Shown here: positions 37,085-49,899 of the stretch, piece after piece | Layout: each line of letters begins with the position of its first letter | How positions within the stretch are numbered: the stretch's first letter is position 1 | NCBI GenBank assembly: GCA_028023455.1 | Contig: JAQFVV010012536.1 | Location: forward strand, 485,501-549,500 | DNA: 64,000 bases | Source: Epiperipatus broadwayi | Lineage: Eukaryota; Onychophora; Udeonychophora; Euonychophora; Peripatidae | Direction: 5' to 3' | The notes under the pieces: model-generated | The model's input: the letters and a program-made list of their open reading frames with translations, nothing else | What the model was told of the DNA's origin: nothing | Databases searched by the model: none | Made by a program: the position numbers and the translations under genes

Positions 37085-37322
37085 TCAGGTCTGGTTGAAT
37101 GTCCAATTCTGAGAAAATTTTTGGTCTAATTCTTTTATTTCTTTTAGTAATTGTAAAGACATTTTCATCATGTCATATTCTTCTCCACTCTCGAAGATAG
37201 TCTTATTTCTCAAAGACTTTATGAATGTTGCCAATCTTATGACCCCAAAATGTCCACTCTTGAAGGCCTTAGTCAAATTTACACAAGCTGATTCTTTGTT
37301 TTTAATGAAAGATTTAAAAGTG
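37085..37322 (-). CDS. Putative terminal coding exon, unknown protein
   Basis: A non-repetitive minus-strand open frame of up to about 79 codons ends with TGA at 37085-37087, followed by AATAAA-like signals. The protein end is charged and helical in character (SLRNKTIFESGEEYDMMKMS, LLKEIKELDQKF) and unlike the translated repeats around it. The nearest in-frame stop upstream is at about 37329, so if real this is a last exon with its 3' splice site inside 37260-37325; no strong polypyrimidine tract is visible. A possible AG in phase with the Vsx exon is 'TAAG' before GCCTTCAAG, but the context is weak. I do not recognise the family; it may belong to another gene or to an old mobile element. Confidence 0.3.
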
Positions 37323-38298
<976 letters not shown>

Positions 38299-38699
38299 TT
38301 ACTAATTTTAAACTAAACTTATGCCTATAAACATGACAATAAATGGGAAAATCCGTAAGTAATGAGAGAAAAGTGTCCAGCAAATGATATTACGAGATAA
38401 TAACTAATAAAATTGCGAGCTACCAATAGCTTAATGTCTTAAATTTTTATTGAAAGACAATAGATAGGGTATTTTCCTTAATTATACACAGATTCTCCCA
38501 TTTATTTTCTATTGTTTATATCTAATTTATGCGTGAAAAATATTTAATATTGCTATAAATACACACACACACATTCTTAATATGAAATATTTAAATTAAA
38601 TTATAAGTATGTCAAACAATGCGGTACTTGCTAATAAGTCTTATTAGTTATTCATTAGACTAAAGTCAATAATGAATAATATTTCTGTAGTGTAATTTT

Positions 38700-38820
38700 T
38701 ACTATATTACTCTCATGCAAGGTATATAACCAAAGACATGTCAAAGAGATCTATGATCCCTAAGATGCATATCTCATGCTGAACCAACACTCATCAGTCT
38801 GCTCAGATCACAATCTCTTA
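38700..38820 (+). mobile_element. Family B repeat fragment
   Basis: TCTCATGCTGAACCAACACTC and TGCTCAGATCACAATCTC are the core of family B. Confidence 0.45.
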
Positions 38821-38827
38821 TGCACAT

Positions 38828-39089
38828 CTTTATCATCATCATCATCAACAACAACCATTAACAATCCACTGCAGGATATAGGTCTCTCCAAGTTCAATCC
38901 ATCTTCTCCGATCTTTAGCTTCTTTTCTTCACATCACCCCTACACACTTTCTTATTTCATGCATCCATCCATCTCACATGTGGTCTCTATATGGGTCTTT
39001 TACAAGCTCTTGGAATCCAGTTTGAGATTTCAATTGCCCATCTATTATCATCTCTTCTAGCAACATGTCCAACCCAACACCACTGTTCA

Positions 39090-39090
<1 letters not shown>
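38828..39090 (-). mobile_element. RTE-clade LINE 3' end
   Basis: On the minus strand it reads from the last RT-ORF codons into the 3' UTR (GGATTGTTAATGG) and a short GAT repeat tail. Landmarks CCACTGCAGGATATAGGTCT and TCCATCTTCTCCGATC are shared with 46195-46390 and 48421-48955. It is broken at 39090 by the ATCT array. Confidence 0.65.
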
Positions 39091-39347
<257 letters not shown>

Positions 39348-39683
39348 ATCAAAATTACTACATTTATTTGATAAGTGTCAAATGTGCAGCCCTCACAATA
39401 TTGACGCAGCTAACTTAATGTAAATATATTACAGTGGTGTAGTGAAAATTACACTATAGAAATACTATTCATGAATGCAATGTGGTAAAATTTTAGCCTT
39501 CATTACTTCTGATTATTTATGATTGCTAAATATTTGACAGTACGTTTTACTTAAAAAATATGTGAATTTTTTTTTTCAATGCAAGCTTTTTCATACTTGC
39601 ACTCCAATATGTAATATATAGAGGGTTTGAACTTAGACTTAGAAAAAAAATAAAATATAGTGATGTGAGATCTGCCAATCCCT

Positions 39684-39705
<22 letters not shown>
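39348..39705. other. No recognised feature; ends in (CA)n/(TA)n
   Basis: AT-rich; CA then TA dinucleotides at 39685-39720 precede a family B copy. Confidence 0.4.
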
Positions 39706-39719
<14 letters not shown>

Positions 39720-40105
39720 AATGGATTAGGTTCTGAATATGAGGGGTCAGAGTGACTTATGGTCAACATGGGTAGGATGAGAAGGTTGGCACCAATGTGG
39801 GCTTTGAGCATTCCATCATCAGATTTCCAATAAAATGGATGGCTGAAGAGTTGTGGAGTGGAGAGGATTGAAGACTGTCCATTAAAGTATGAAAATTGGC
39901 TATCTTAATATAAGCTGGGCATTGATTGTATATATATGTGGAGATGATAATCTGGACCAACTGACGGGTGCTGGTTTAGCATGAAATACATATATTGGTG
40001 ATTATTTATCTTTTCAACATGTGTGTGATCAAGTGTGTCAGCAGTATGACATAGCTTGCATAGTTGAGAGTCATGTGAAAGTCTGAGTTCAAACCTGCTA
40101 CATAT
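39720..40105 (-). mobile_element. Family B repeat, near complete
   Basis: Read on the plus strand here it carries GGTCAACATGGGTAGGATG, TTGAGCATTCCATCATCAGA, GATAATCTGGACCAACTGA, TGCTGGTTTAGCATGAAATA and AAAGTCTGAGTTCAAACCTG (B-box-like), in inverse order to 7970-8310. It abuts (TA)n at 39701-39720. The ORF at 39763-39960 is repeat sequence. Confidence 0.6.
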
Positions 40106-40488
40106 TAATTAAGTAAACAAATTTAACTTTCAAAGATTTAAATAATTATTTTTAACACAGTTTCTATACTAATGTCACTTTATTTATGCTGCACCAGATG
40201 GCTATCTTTAAAGCATAAATACATCAGTGGTTGCTAGAAGTCAGTAAAGAATGTATAGAAGATATAAAAAATACTCTAGAGATCTTCAACAATTTATCTT
40301 TGAAAGTTAAATTTATTTAATTAATTAAATACTATCAAATCTTTAGCAATCATAGATAATCATAATGATTTTAATGAAAACTAAAATTTCACCCACAACA
40401 GACTAATACCTAAGTATCCATTAACTGTAAGTATTATTATCAGTAATGTCCATATTATTTAACAATTTTTAAATATGCATTAATAAAT
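40106..40488. other. No recognised feature
   Basis: AT-rich; ATCTTTAGCAATCATAGATA near 40338 and GATTATTTATGATTGCTAAA near 39510 are inverted relatives. Confidence 0.4.
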
Positions 40489-41060
40489 ACATAAACAAAG
40501 GCAAAACTCTCCATACAGTGGTGCCACCTTGTGCCAAACAGAGTAATCATTGGATGCCAGAAGGTTTGTGCATAAAATCCCTATCTAGTGCCTACTCATC
40601 CAATATCCCCAGACTAGTTTCTGGCTTGTGGCCATCATCAGTGAGGAGCCTTGGATCTGAGAGCACTGCACCTAGATCTTAAGATCTAATGCAACCCTCC
40701 AGCAGCCACCTTTTAACTCTACTTTACTACAAAACTATAAGAATGAAATTGAAAACACAATAATATTTTCAATCTAAGCTCAATAGCTTATATAGTCATA
40801 TGGGTCTGAACTCAATTCAGCACCCATACATTTTGGTGTCTTTGGCTCTTAAACAACCATAGCCACCACTATCCTATTAGGCAGGATTGGTGTTAAACCA
40901 CTAAACATCACATGATCACATCTCTATACTAGCACGTAATTGTTGTAAACAAAGGCCTGTTTGGCACAGGGTGGCACTACTGTATGGAGAGTTTTGTCTT
41001 TGTTTACAACAATTAAGTGCTAGTATAGAGATGTGATCATGTGATGTTTAGTGGTTTAAA
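40489..41060. mobile_element. Family A repeat with palindromic end
   Basis: It starts AACAAAGGCAAAACTCTCCA and carries the family landmarks. The right end folds back on itself: TAAACCACTAAACATCACAT (from about 40889) is mirrored by ATGTGATGTTTAGTGGTTTA at 41038-41058, and CAAAGGCCTGTTTGGCACAG lies at the turn. A hammerhead-like core lies at 40617-40641. Confidence 0.6.
40617..40641 (-). ncRNA. Hammerhead-ribozyme-like core in family A
   Basis: CTGATGA, TGGC, loop CACAA, GCCA, GAAAC: an unbroken CUGANGA/GAAA pair with a perfect 4-bp stem II. Downstream ACTAGT could pair with CACTAG about 30 nt on as stem III, but the base expected to be U at the cleavage site is A, so activity is doubtful. 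Relatives at 32168-32192 and 43978-44002 are less perfect; 58715-58740 keeps both boxes. Confidence 0.45.
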
Positions 41061-41154
41061 TAAATACATAAATAATTCATTGTTTGTTTGAAAGTTTGTG
41101 ATGCTAACATTTTACTTATACAGTTTATATATTAGAGTATTTTCATCAAGTAGA

Positions 41155-41545
41155 ATTAATTGTTAATTCAAGCTAAATGTGATATCATTTTTCTTTATTC
41201 TTCAGATGTTACTGGACTGACCAGTGAATGGCTAGCACATTGAAGATGATACTTTATCCAACTAGTTTTTGAGAGAATAGACTAATTGGTTAACGTATCA
41301 TGTTAAATTTAGTATTCATAAATCTAAAGGTCTCAGGTTTGATTCCTATGCTGGTACTATCACTAGTCAGACCCATAGCAATACCTGAAACAGAGAGAAG
41401 AATAATACAATTTGAAATATTGAGTTGTATAGTAAATTGTATGTTATTACTAATTGTTGAATGTCTTTGAAAGATTTAAATAAAGTTTGAATTTTTCTAA
41501 AGACATTTAACAATTAATTTTAGATGATGAAATAGTCCAACATAT
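41155..41545 (+). mobile_element. SINE-like element, inverted-repeat ends
   Basis: A tRNA-like centre (CTAATTGGTTAACGTATC, then GGTCTCAGGTTTGATTCC) is surrounded by sequence matching 26103-26655 (GTTACTGGACTGACCAGTG and ACTAGTCAGACCCATAGC mirrored). GATGATGAAATAGTCCAACA closes the copy. Confidence 0.55.
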
Positions 41546-41739
41546 AATTATAAATAATTTATTAATTTATTATTATTATCATCATACAATATTATTTTAC
41601 TTTTAAGAAACATATATATATATATATACACATCAATTATTAACTGGAAGCTCTCACAGTAGGTATTTTTTTATCTACATGTAAAATCTGTATGATAGTA
41701 TATATAAATACTACATTTTAAAACTTATGATACAATAGG

Positions 41740-42000
41740 CAAAACTCTCTCCATATAGTGATCATGTGATTTTTTAACTTATGGGCAGGCCACACAAATG
41801 CGCACCAGGGGTTTCATGTGGCCCACAGGCCATAGCTTGCCCACCCCTGCTTTAGAGCAATCAAAAAATATTCATGATAAAAAAAAACAGTAATGCCACT
41901 CAGTGCAAGCCAGAGTAGTCATTGGATGCAAGAATGTTTGTTAATCCCTATCTAGGGTTTACTCATCCAATATCTCCAGACTAGTTTCTGTAAGCATAAA
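41740..42000. mobile_element. Family A fragment interrupted by a hAT-type end
   Basis: AGGCAAAACTCTCTCCATAT and CAGTGCAAGCCAGAGTAGTC, which are adjacent in other copies, are separated here by 41760-41890, which includes the hAT-like piece. Confidence 0.5.
41783..41849 (-). mobile_element. hAT-type transposon terminal fragment
   Basis: The minus strand begins CAGGGGTGGGCAAGCTATGG then CCTGTGGGCCACATG: the CAGGGGTGGGCAA terminus and GGCC-rich start are typical of hAT non-autonomous elements. No second TIR or 8-bp duplication was identified, so it is one end only. Confidence 0.5.
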
Positions 42001-42270
42001 GACTGGTAATCATGTGACTTTTAGTTATTTATGACATTATATTAATTTGAAAAAATTTAATTTGTTAAAACAAGTTTGAATTTTTTTAAAATCAGAAGTT
42101 GAGACAGAAATGAAATAATTTTGTTTTAAAAAGATGTATCAGTTGACTTGGTCCTTAATGTTCCATTATAAATATAGATCTAGTAATAGTTACATGGCTG
42201 CTTTAAATATATATATATATATGAAAAACAAAAACAAGTTAATCACGTAACCTGCTATCACTTGTTATTT

Positions 42271-42525
42271 ATGTTCAAAAGATGGCACTATACCAAAACC
42301 GCCGAACAAGTGTAAGATTTGTTTTACATAAACGAAAAAAGAGTCAGAAATTAACTACCTCTTTCATTTGCTATCCCCCACTGAGGAGAGCAAACCAGCT
42401 TGAAATCAGCTGATCTGGGGGTGAGCAAATGAAAGAGGTAGTTAATTTCTGACTCTTTTTTCGTTTATGTAAAACAAATCTTACACTTGTTCGGCGGTTT
42501 TGGTATAGCGCCATCTTTTGAACAT
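42271..42525. mobile_element. Near-perfect foldback, 102-bp arms, flanked by (TA)n
   Basis: 42271-42372 and 42424-42525 are reverse complements with one mismatch (GGCACTAT against GGCGCTAT). The 51-nt loop also pairs (CCCCCA with TGGGGG) and carries CTGAGGA, GAGC, AAACCA, GCTT, GAAATC, a hammerhead-like core. TA repeats lie at about 42208-42222 and 42525-42536. A single-arm diverged relative lies at 62218-62335. No coding capacity. Confidence 0.8.
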
Positions 42526-42539
42526 ATATATATATTACA

Positions 42540-43855
42540 TTTAAAATTTTAAAAAATATTAAATAATGTTTTCAAAATTAAAATATACTAAAGCACCTAT
42601 TTAAAAAGATTTGTCTACTTATCCAAAAGAAAGTGAGAGAATGTAAATAAAAAAATATTTTTTTGTCAAATGATATCACCGAAGTATATAATTTTGTCTA
42701 TAGTTTGTGTACAAAATTTTAACATTCATAGTTATACATTTTTAATTCAACAGATATTACATTATTATCAAATGCTGACTGGTTTTAATGATTACTTATA
42801 AACAAATTTAGCCTTGAGCATTATTACATTTATTGTTTAAGTAATACTTTGGGTGCAATTGAAATTTATAATTGCAGTTTGTAATATTATAATTGGCTAT
42901 TTATTAGGCTGCATTCAGAATAGATTTTAATTACCTGTTTAAAGAGGTTTGTTTAAACTTCTTTGTATTGATAATTTCAATCTCCATGGTCAAGTTGCAA
43001 TCTTTGGTGTCTATATAAGTATATTAGTCCATTAATAAGAGTGGGATTCCATTCTTATTGTTAAAAGGTGGTTACCTTGACAACAGTTTGAAATTGTTGA
43101 TTGTTATTGATATTGGGATTGTCTAAATGTTGAGTGGTTTTTAATGATTATTATTATAAGTATGAATGAAGGTTATTATAATTTAAATGTAATATGGCAT
43201 AAAATTAAAGACTAATTTTAGAAAAAAAATCAAAGTTTAATTAAGGAAATTTAATAATTTGGTATAATTTAAATTATTACACTAAAATAAATGAAGTAAA
43301 AAGAGTTATTCATAAAAGAACACATATGCCAAGGCTTGACGATAAATTAGAGTTGATATATGTTAAAAAATAATACATTAACAATCTGTGATTTGGATTA
43401 TTTAAAATTATTTGCTTATTTCCAAATTGTTGTTATTCCAAATGTGGTAAAAAGTTTTTATAAAATAATCTATCATTTATAGTTCTTCTACATTTTAATA
43501 TTAGCCATATATTGAAATATGTTTTTCATAATTATTATTTTTATCAAGTCATTATTTTATTTTAGTTCTGCATTATATAGTTATTAATTTGTTTAAAAGT
43601 TATTTTGATATTAAAGTATAATTAGAATGTGAGTTGACTTGTGTAAAGGTAGGATAATACATATTTGTTTTGTGTTAATTTTGCATTTCAGAAATCTGCC
43701 TCAGCAGGGAAACCATTAGTAGTGGTTTTATCATTTAATTTTGGCTAATAATTTAATGGTGAATTACTGTACTTAATTTAATATATTATTAATTTAATTT
43801 TTGGCACTTGATAATATATTTTTTGTAGATTTACATATTAGATTATATTAAGTTC
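42540..43855. other. Mostly unassigned; short dispersed repeat at 43060-43130
   Basis: GGTGGTTACCTTGACAACAG and TTGTTATTGATATTGGGATT match 24787-24848 and the 5.9-kb tandem unit inverted. The rest is AT-rich without features. Confidence 0.45.
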
Positions 43856-43859
43856 TTTG

Positions 43860-44345
43860 TAGCAAAACTCTCCATACAATAGCATCACTCAGTGCCAGCC
43901 AGAGTAATCAATAGATGCAGGAAGGTTTGTGCATTAAATCCCTTTCTAATGCTTATTCATCCAATAACCCCAGACTAGTTTCTAGCTTGTGGCTTTCATC
44001 AGTAAGGAGCCTTGGATCTGAGAGTACAGAATCAAGATATTAGAATCTAATGCAACCCTCCAGCAGCCACCTTTTTTACCTTATTAGCTAACTATAAAGC
44101 TTGGAGTTCAAAATGAAAACACAATAATAATTTTCAATTCAAGTTCATTAACTTGTATAGTTATATAGATCTGATCTCAGTTCAGCATCCATACTTTTTA
44201 AGTGTTTTTGGTTCTTTAATAACACAATCACTATAATCCTATTTGGCATGACTCAAATCATTATAGTTAGCTAATAAGGTAAAAGGTGGCTGCTGGGGGG
44301 TTGCACTAGATCCTAAGATCTAGGAGCAGTGGTCACAGATTAAAA
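43860..44345. mobile_element. Family A repeat
   Basis: AGCAAAACTCTCCATACAAT, CCAGACTAGTTTCTAGC, CCAGCAGCCACCTTTTTTAC and a mirrored end (AAGGTGGCTGCTGGGGGGTT at 44283). Confidence 0.6.
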
Positions 44346-45235
44346 AAACAACCCAGAAACCCATATTCAGACTATTCCATATTGGTCAGTAAATGTATAT
44401 TTAAATATTTTTAAAGAGTAAAACAATGAAAACTTTTAAACCCAACGTTTCAGCAATTGACAAAAACTTTGTAATTAATATCCTTTCCTTCAATCTCCCA
44501 GACTATTTAAGATGCACTTGCTTTGGAGTGAGCTGTTTAAAGGCCTCTATTTTTGTCTTTTTCTACATAAATATTAATTATAGAAATTGTTTTATCAAAC
44601 CGTGATATATCTAATAGAAATAATTTTAAATTAATTCTGGCCAAAGACTTTTCAATTGAACAAGATAGTTAATTTGATAATTTTCTAGATTCATGAATAA
44701 CTAGTACGATGTTAAAAATAATCAAATTAAAAGATTTTTTTTTCTTGAGAAAAAAAAACGGATTAGAGATCTCATTTAGATTAAAAAGATATTGCGTGTT
44801 GCAATTTAAGATTTGTTATGAAAAAAATTATATATATCATGAGAAAATTCAATAATTTTGAAAATTATTAAAAATGTTTTAAATGATTTTGTCACTATTA
44901 ATTTTAATTAAAGTTAATATATATATATTAAAATAGTCGTTTATCCATAATAAAATAATAACGTGTAAGAAAATTGTACTGAAAAGAAAAATGAATATTT
45001 TTAATGTACATTTAAAATATGATATTATTTTCTACATAATAATAAAAAAAACCCAATATTATTAATTGAACAATTTATTTACGCCAAAAAAAATAATAAT
45101 AAAAAAATTAGGAAACTAATAACAACTATGGTAATTTACTTTATTAGACTAATATAAAAATATAAGCTTTAACTCAGACTAATGTAATCATAAATATACA
45201 AGAACGTATAGATTAATATATTGCACAGGCTTAAA
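44346..45235. other. No recognised feature apart from a possible PLE-end trace
   Basis: GTCAATTGCTGAAACGTTGG on the minus strand at about 44444-44463 resembles the GAAACGTTGG edge at 31990-32045; too little to assign. Confidence 0.35.
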
Positions 45236-45239
45236 CCTG

Positions 45240-45605
45240 CATTTATATATGTAATATAGGCGGGATTCGTACTCAGACTTTCACACGACCCACTACTCTC
45301 AGTGCCATCTTATATTGCTGACTCACCTGATCACACACATGTTGTAAAACTAAATAATCAGCAATATACATATTTCATGCTAAACCAGAAATCATCAGTT
45401 GGTCGAGATTACTATCCTCACACATATATATATATATAATCAGTGCTCAGCTTTATATTAAGATAGCCAATCTTCATACTTTAATAGACAGGCTTCAAAC
45501 TATTCCAACTCACAACTCTTCAGCTCTCCATTCAAAACCAGGTGGGTCAGCAATATGAGATGGCACTGAGAGTAGTGGATCGTGTAAAGTCTGAGTTCGA
45601 AGAAC
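45240..45605. mobile_element. Family B repeat with foldback ends
   Basis: GACTTTCACACGACCCACTA...CAGTGCCATCTTATATTGC at the left is mirrored by CAGCAATATGAGATGGCACT...GTGTAAAGTCTGAGTTCGAA at the right (45548-45600). Confidence 0.6.
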
Positions 45606-45659
45606 GTATAGAGAAAAGCTTTCATAAAGTCTGTGTTTTAGGTTTTTAAACAGTATGTG

Positions 45660-46165
45660 CTTAGTCGACTTTCATTTTATCGATCCCGACTATCCAATAC
45701 CTCACTCTCACAAACTTGCGGATCTTAAAACCTTCCTGTATCACAACCTTCATTTGTGCAACTTTGAATCGGACAGGAAAGGCAATATCAACAAATAAAT
45801 GTCTGAGCTACATAATGTCGGTTATAAAGACTATTTACTTCTACAAACCGTCAGAAACTTTTACCATAAAATGTGCCACCTCCCGACCCCAACCCTGGAT
45901 GGCCTTTCCCTATATTCCTAATATAACCCAATGCATTACTAAAATTATTACTCCTACCCATCACATCACCCTATGCACTGCATCGGTTTCTTAACAATTC
46001 AAAGGATACTTTACCAACTGACATCCATTCTCAAGTAGTTTACAAGATTAAATACCAGGAACCCAACTGCCACTGTGTTTACTATGGGAAATTTTGGGAA
46101 AACCTGTCTACACATATAGCCCAACATAAATATCTATATAATAAAACTAGAGCAAATATGAATGT
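45660..46165 (+). pseudogene. Penelope-like element remnant with GIY-YIG endonuclease part
   Basis: The first half reads, in shifting frames, HSHKLADLKTFLYHN and SELHNVGYKDYLLLQTV, then PWMAFPYIPNIT (45892 onward; the ORF at 45716-45994). A second frame from about 46000 gives DIHSQVVYKIKYQEPNC, then VYYGKFWENLSTHIAQHKYL, which matches the GIY-YIG nuclease layout (VY-I-C...VYYGKT.RNL..RI.EHK). PLEs join an RT to a C-terminal GIY-YIG domain. The PYIPNI stretch recurs at 62430-62465, showing a common family. Frameshifts make it inactive. Confidence 0.6.
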
Positions 46166-46194
46166 ATACAATATTTTTTGAACATTTTCTACAA

Positions 46195-46390
46195 CTTTTT
46201 GTTCACCTATTCATCATCATCATCATCAAACATTATCAATCCACTGCAGGATGAAGGTCTCTCCAAGTTTAATCCATCTTCTCCGATCTTTACCTTCTCT
46301 TGTCCACATCACCCCTGCACATTTTTTCATCTCATCCATCCATCTTACATGTGGTCTCTTTCTGGGACTTTTACAATCTCTTAATATCAT
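46195..46390 (-). mobile_element. RTE-clade LINE 3' tail fragment
   Basis: CATCATCATCATCAAACATT, CCACTGCAGGATGAAGGTCT and TCCATCTTCTCCGATC match 48421-48600; 5'-truncated on the minus strand. The ORF at 46178-46384 is this fragment read in antisense. Confidence 0.65.
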
Positions 46391-46854
46391 CTATTAATAT
46401 CACCTATTAATATCATGTATATTGAGTGGTTTTGATGTGCAGGTCTTGTTGATACACTATCCAGAAGTTTTAAATCCGATAAAATATTTGATATTAAACT
46501 TATAATTATATATGTAGCTATATAAAATTTTGTACATCTTCTTCAGCTTCAGAATTCATCATTAACTAAGGATTGGTAAGATTATATTTTATTTAGTGTA
46601 TTGAATATTTTCATATAGGGACTATATAATAGCAAGCTAGTTACTAAGAGTGAGAACTTTATTGAATTTATCAGTCATAGTAAGATTTGCTAATTACTGG
46701 ATATTTTTACATTGTAACTCATACATTTTTTTAATATTTTTTAATTTTATTTTGGGGAATTTTTTTTTAAGTTATAAAATTTATAGAATAGCTTGATGTT
46801 TGCCTATTCAGTTTGTATAATTGTCAATTTCTATAGCTAAGACAAAGCTGTCGA
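46391..46854. other. No recognised feature
   Basis: AT-rich, non-coding by inspection. Confidence 0.4.
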
Positions 46855-47860
46855 TGTCTAAAGAAATATAGAATGAGATCCTACAAAAGATCAAGAAGAT
46901 TACCACTTCATTATTCAAAGTGTCACTTTCTCTTGCTAGCAAAACTACACTATTAAATACATTAATTTTTCCAAGGCTAAGCTACATCTGCCTGTCATAA
47001 GACCTAAATCTTTTGAGGCATCAATGGATTTCCTGTGCTCAAAATTGTATTGGAAAGGCAAAGTGTTAACAATAAGCATTGCAAAGACTCACATGCCTAA
47101 AGACCTTAATGGTATGGGTCTCCATGCAGTGTCAACACTATATCTCCAAAAATCAGTTGGAGTTTTGAGATCCATGCACCTAAAACAGTCAAATCAAAAC
47201 TTATCAATACCAGTGATTCCTACAGACATGCCTCCACCTCTTGGTAACAAATAGCTAGAAGACTTAATTTACCATGTACTGTCAACAACAAACCTAACAG
47301 ATCCTATACTGGAGAAAAAAATAACTTACTGGGAAGTGTACAAATTAAAGTATCCCAATATATCATACTTGCAGAACTCACTTGGACTAAATAATAAGTA
47401 GCAAAGAAATCAAAACAGTGGTTCTTGGAATACAAAATAATTGACTACCTCTTGAAACTCAACATCTCATCTCTTCCTACTAATCATTTTCTGGTACAAA
47501 GAAGAGGATTTGCCAAAATAAACCCACACTATCAACTGTGCTCTACCGATGACAAAACCATCACACATATCCTATACATGTTTCCTGTACTAAGCCAGGT
47601 GAGGACATTCATCAATGAAAGAGTTGCTTTTGACTACAGAGAAGCAAGGATAATTCAAAATGCTATCAAAACTGGATTTTTTTTCAAAAATTAGAGTAGC
47701 CACCTTTCTCTCTTTTGCAATGTGGCCAACAAGGTGCAAATTGATATTTGGCTATCAGAATCTAAATGTCCTGGAAACATTTAAAAGTCTGTTAACAGGC
47801 CGTTGCACTGGAGATCAAATGTTAGCCCCAGAATGGCTTCACAAACAGTCATGAGAGTTG
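46855..47860 (+). pseudogene. L1/Tx1-like LINE reverse transcriptase C-terminal remnant
   Basis: Successive frames give LNTLIFPRLSYICLS (46955 on), FLCSKLYWKGKVLTISIAK (47030 on, the conserved WKGK after RT), then LNISSLPTNHFLVQRRGFAK followed by HYQLCSTDDKTITHILYMFP (47500-47590), and PTRCKLIFGYQNLN further on. The last matches the zinc-knuckle region of the 6781-7440 remnant, but its first Cys is Tyr and its last is Phe. At least three frameshifts or stops divide it. Inactive and 5'-truncated. Confidence 0.6.
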
Positions 47861-48420
47861 ATTAACTTCAAAGGACTAAATGTACCATAGACTCCAAAGG
47901 AAAAAAATCATTATCAAAATCAAAGCCATGGGAAGAAGGTCTCTCATGCAAAGCCTAATAAATAAAGTGAACATTCCCCATCAGAAGTAATATCAAGTTG
48001 CTGAATAGCTATTAATAACTCAAACTATTGAAGACAGGGAGATGGAGCAGTACTTCATTACAGAACTTACTCTAATGGATTAACTCAGCTGATATCCAAA
48101 GACTTTGGTTCGTACTTATACTCAAGATCTAGATATGTATTTAGCTTTACTTAATTAAATGTAATTATATACTGTTTTCAATGTACATTACAGATTTACT
48201 ATCAAATAAATTTACTTTTAAAAAAATTTTTTTTTGCTTATCTATTTTTTATTACCATCTGCATCCTTTAAAAATCTAATACTATTACCACACATATATT
48301 TATTTATTTTATGCATTAAGAATACAAGGATATAACAAAATATGATATAAAATCACTTTATTTAAAATTATATTACTGATGTTAAGATAACATCTAAGAA
48401 GATTATTTTATTTATTAAAA
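47861..48420. other. Probable LINE 3' UTR and unassigned AT-rich sequence
   Basis: It continues the remnant without coding; no tail motif could be fixed. Confidence 0.3.
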
Positions 48421-48955
48421 ATGATCATCATCAAACATTATCAATCCACTGCAGGATAAAGGTCTTTCCAAGTTCAATCCATCTTCTCTGATAACTAGCA
48501 TCTCTTCTCCACATCACCCTGCACATTTTCTTATTTCATCTATCCATCTCACAAGTGGTCTCTTTCTGGGTTTTTTTACAATCTTTTGGAATCCAGTTTA
48601 AAATTTCAATTATCCACCTATTACCATCTCTTCTAGTAATACGTCCAGCCCAACTTCACTTTAGTCTTAATTTTTTTAATGAGGTCACCTGTTTGTTCTC
48701 TTACCCATATATTGCATTTTGACCTCTTTTTGTTACTCCCAACTGGCATCTCTCCATACTTCTTTGAGTGGTCTGAAGTCTCTGTATTGCTTAAGTGTCC
48801 AAGTCTCAGATCCATAAGTAGAAACTGGTAAAACACATTTATTAAAAACCTTCCTTTTCAAACATATAGTGATATTTCCTTTTAGTAACAAGTTATTTCT
48901 ACCAAACACACTCCAACCAAATTTAATTTCTATGATAAAAAAAATCATAGGAATT
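48421..48955 (-). pseudogene. RTE-clade LINE 3' end with RT C-terminal fragment
   Basis: Minus strand, in two frames: LKRKVFNKCVLPVSTYGSET (48795-48875; W T L K Q follows), then WVREQTGDLIKKIKTKVKL and, interrupted by a stop, ITRR-like, then NFKLDSKRL and finally GKTFILQWIDNV near the ORF end (about 48435-48470). These are the thumb and C-terminal motifs of RTE-type LINEs. A GAT triplet tail follows at 48421-48435. Two frames and stops show it is dead. Confidence 0.7.
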
Positions 48956-49899
48956 AAAAAAATGATAAAATCACTTTATTATATTTCATTTATTTTTGAT
49001 AAACTATAACATCACTTTACTTTGTTCATAATAAGCTAAGATTCTAACATTGCTTGCTTTTATTTTAATGTAAGATTAGAAGAGAAAACCTATTGATGTG
49101 ATATTTTGGGTAGCAACGTAATCCCTTTCTTACTCATGATATCATGAATGCCATCCAAGAGTGTTATAATTGTTTTTAATATAAGAGTTTTTCAATGTTT
49201 AATTCTAAATTTAATAATTATTTGATTTAATAAGATATCTTAAAGTTAAGGTCATGTTCTACTGCTATTATAAGTCACTAAAGATCTCTTTCTTGATTGG
49301 TTGATTTAAGAAGTAAAAAGAGAACAAAACTATTGATTATGAAAGAATTCATCATCAATAGAACCCTGAGATTTGTTTATAAAACTGTTTGAAAAAGAAT
49401 TACTATATCTAAGATAAAATTATTCTAAGAAAGAGTTATGTGATATAAAAGATTAGTATTATTTTAATAAAGAATAAATATACTTTAAATCTAATCATTT
49501 AGAGGATTATAGAAGATTATAAAGTGTGATAAATGTAGAATATTGGAAAGTAATCTAACCCCTTTTGTGTGTAATAAGCTGCATAAGATTTTAAGAGTTG
49601 TATTTTAATGACAGCGTATGAGAACGCTGGTTTCTAATTTGATGTTTTGCATTTGCCATAATTAATGAACCTATTTGCTCTCTTAGAACAGCAGTTATGC
49701 ATCAGAGCTAGCTTATGTATTTTTTAAGATTATTATAAGTCCATATATTATTATTTAGCTTTTATTGTTATTAGCTATCACTGTATAAATCTGACTCTAT
49801 ATATTTTATTGTATTGATGGCTGTTTGTTTGGCTTGTGCCAGTCTTTTAGTTGTTATGACCATTGTCTCTATTTATTTTAGGTTACTATATATATATAC
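48956..49899. other. No recognised feature; (TA)n at the right edge
   Basis: AT-rich; TATATATATA at about 49888-49899 borders the next element. The ORF at 49814-49999 overlaps that element's edge and is not credible. Confidence 0.4.

Noticed and set aside
37085-37322. Treating this ORF as the next Vsx exon
   Set aside because: It has no WFQNRR helix, and the only acceptor in the right phase has a weak polypyrimidine context.
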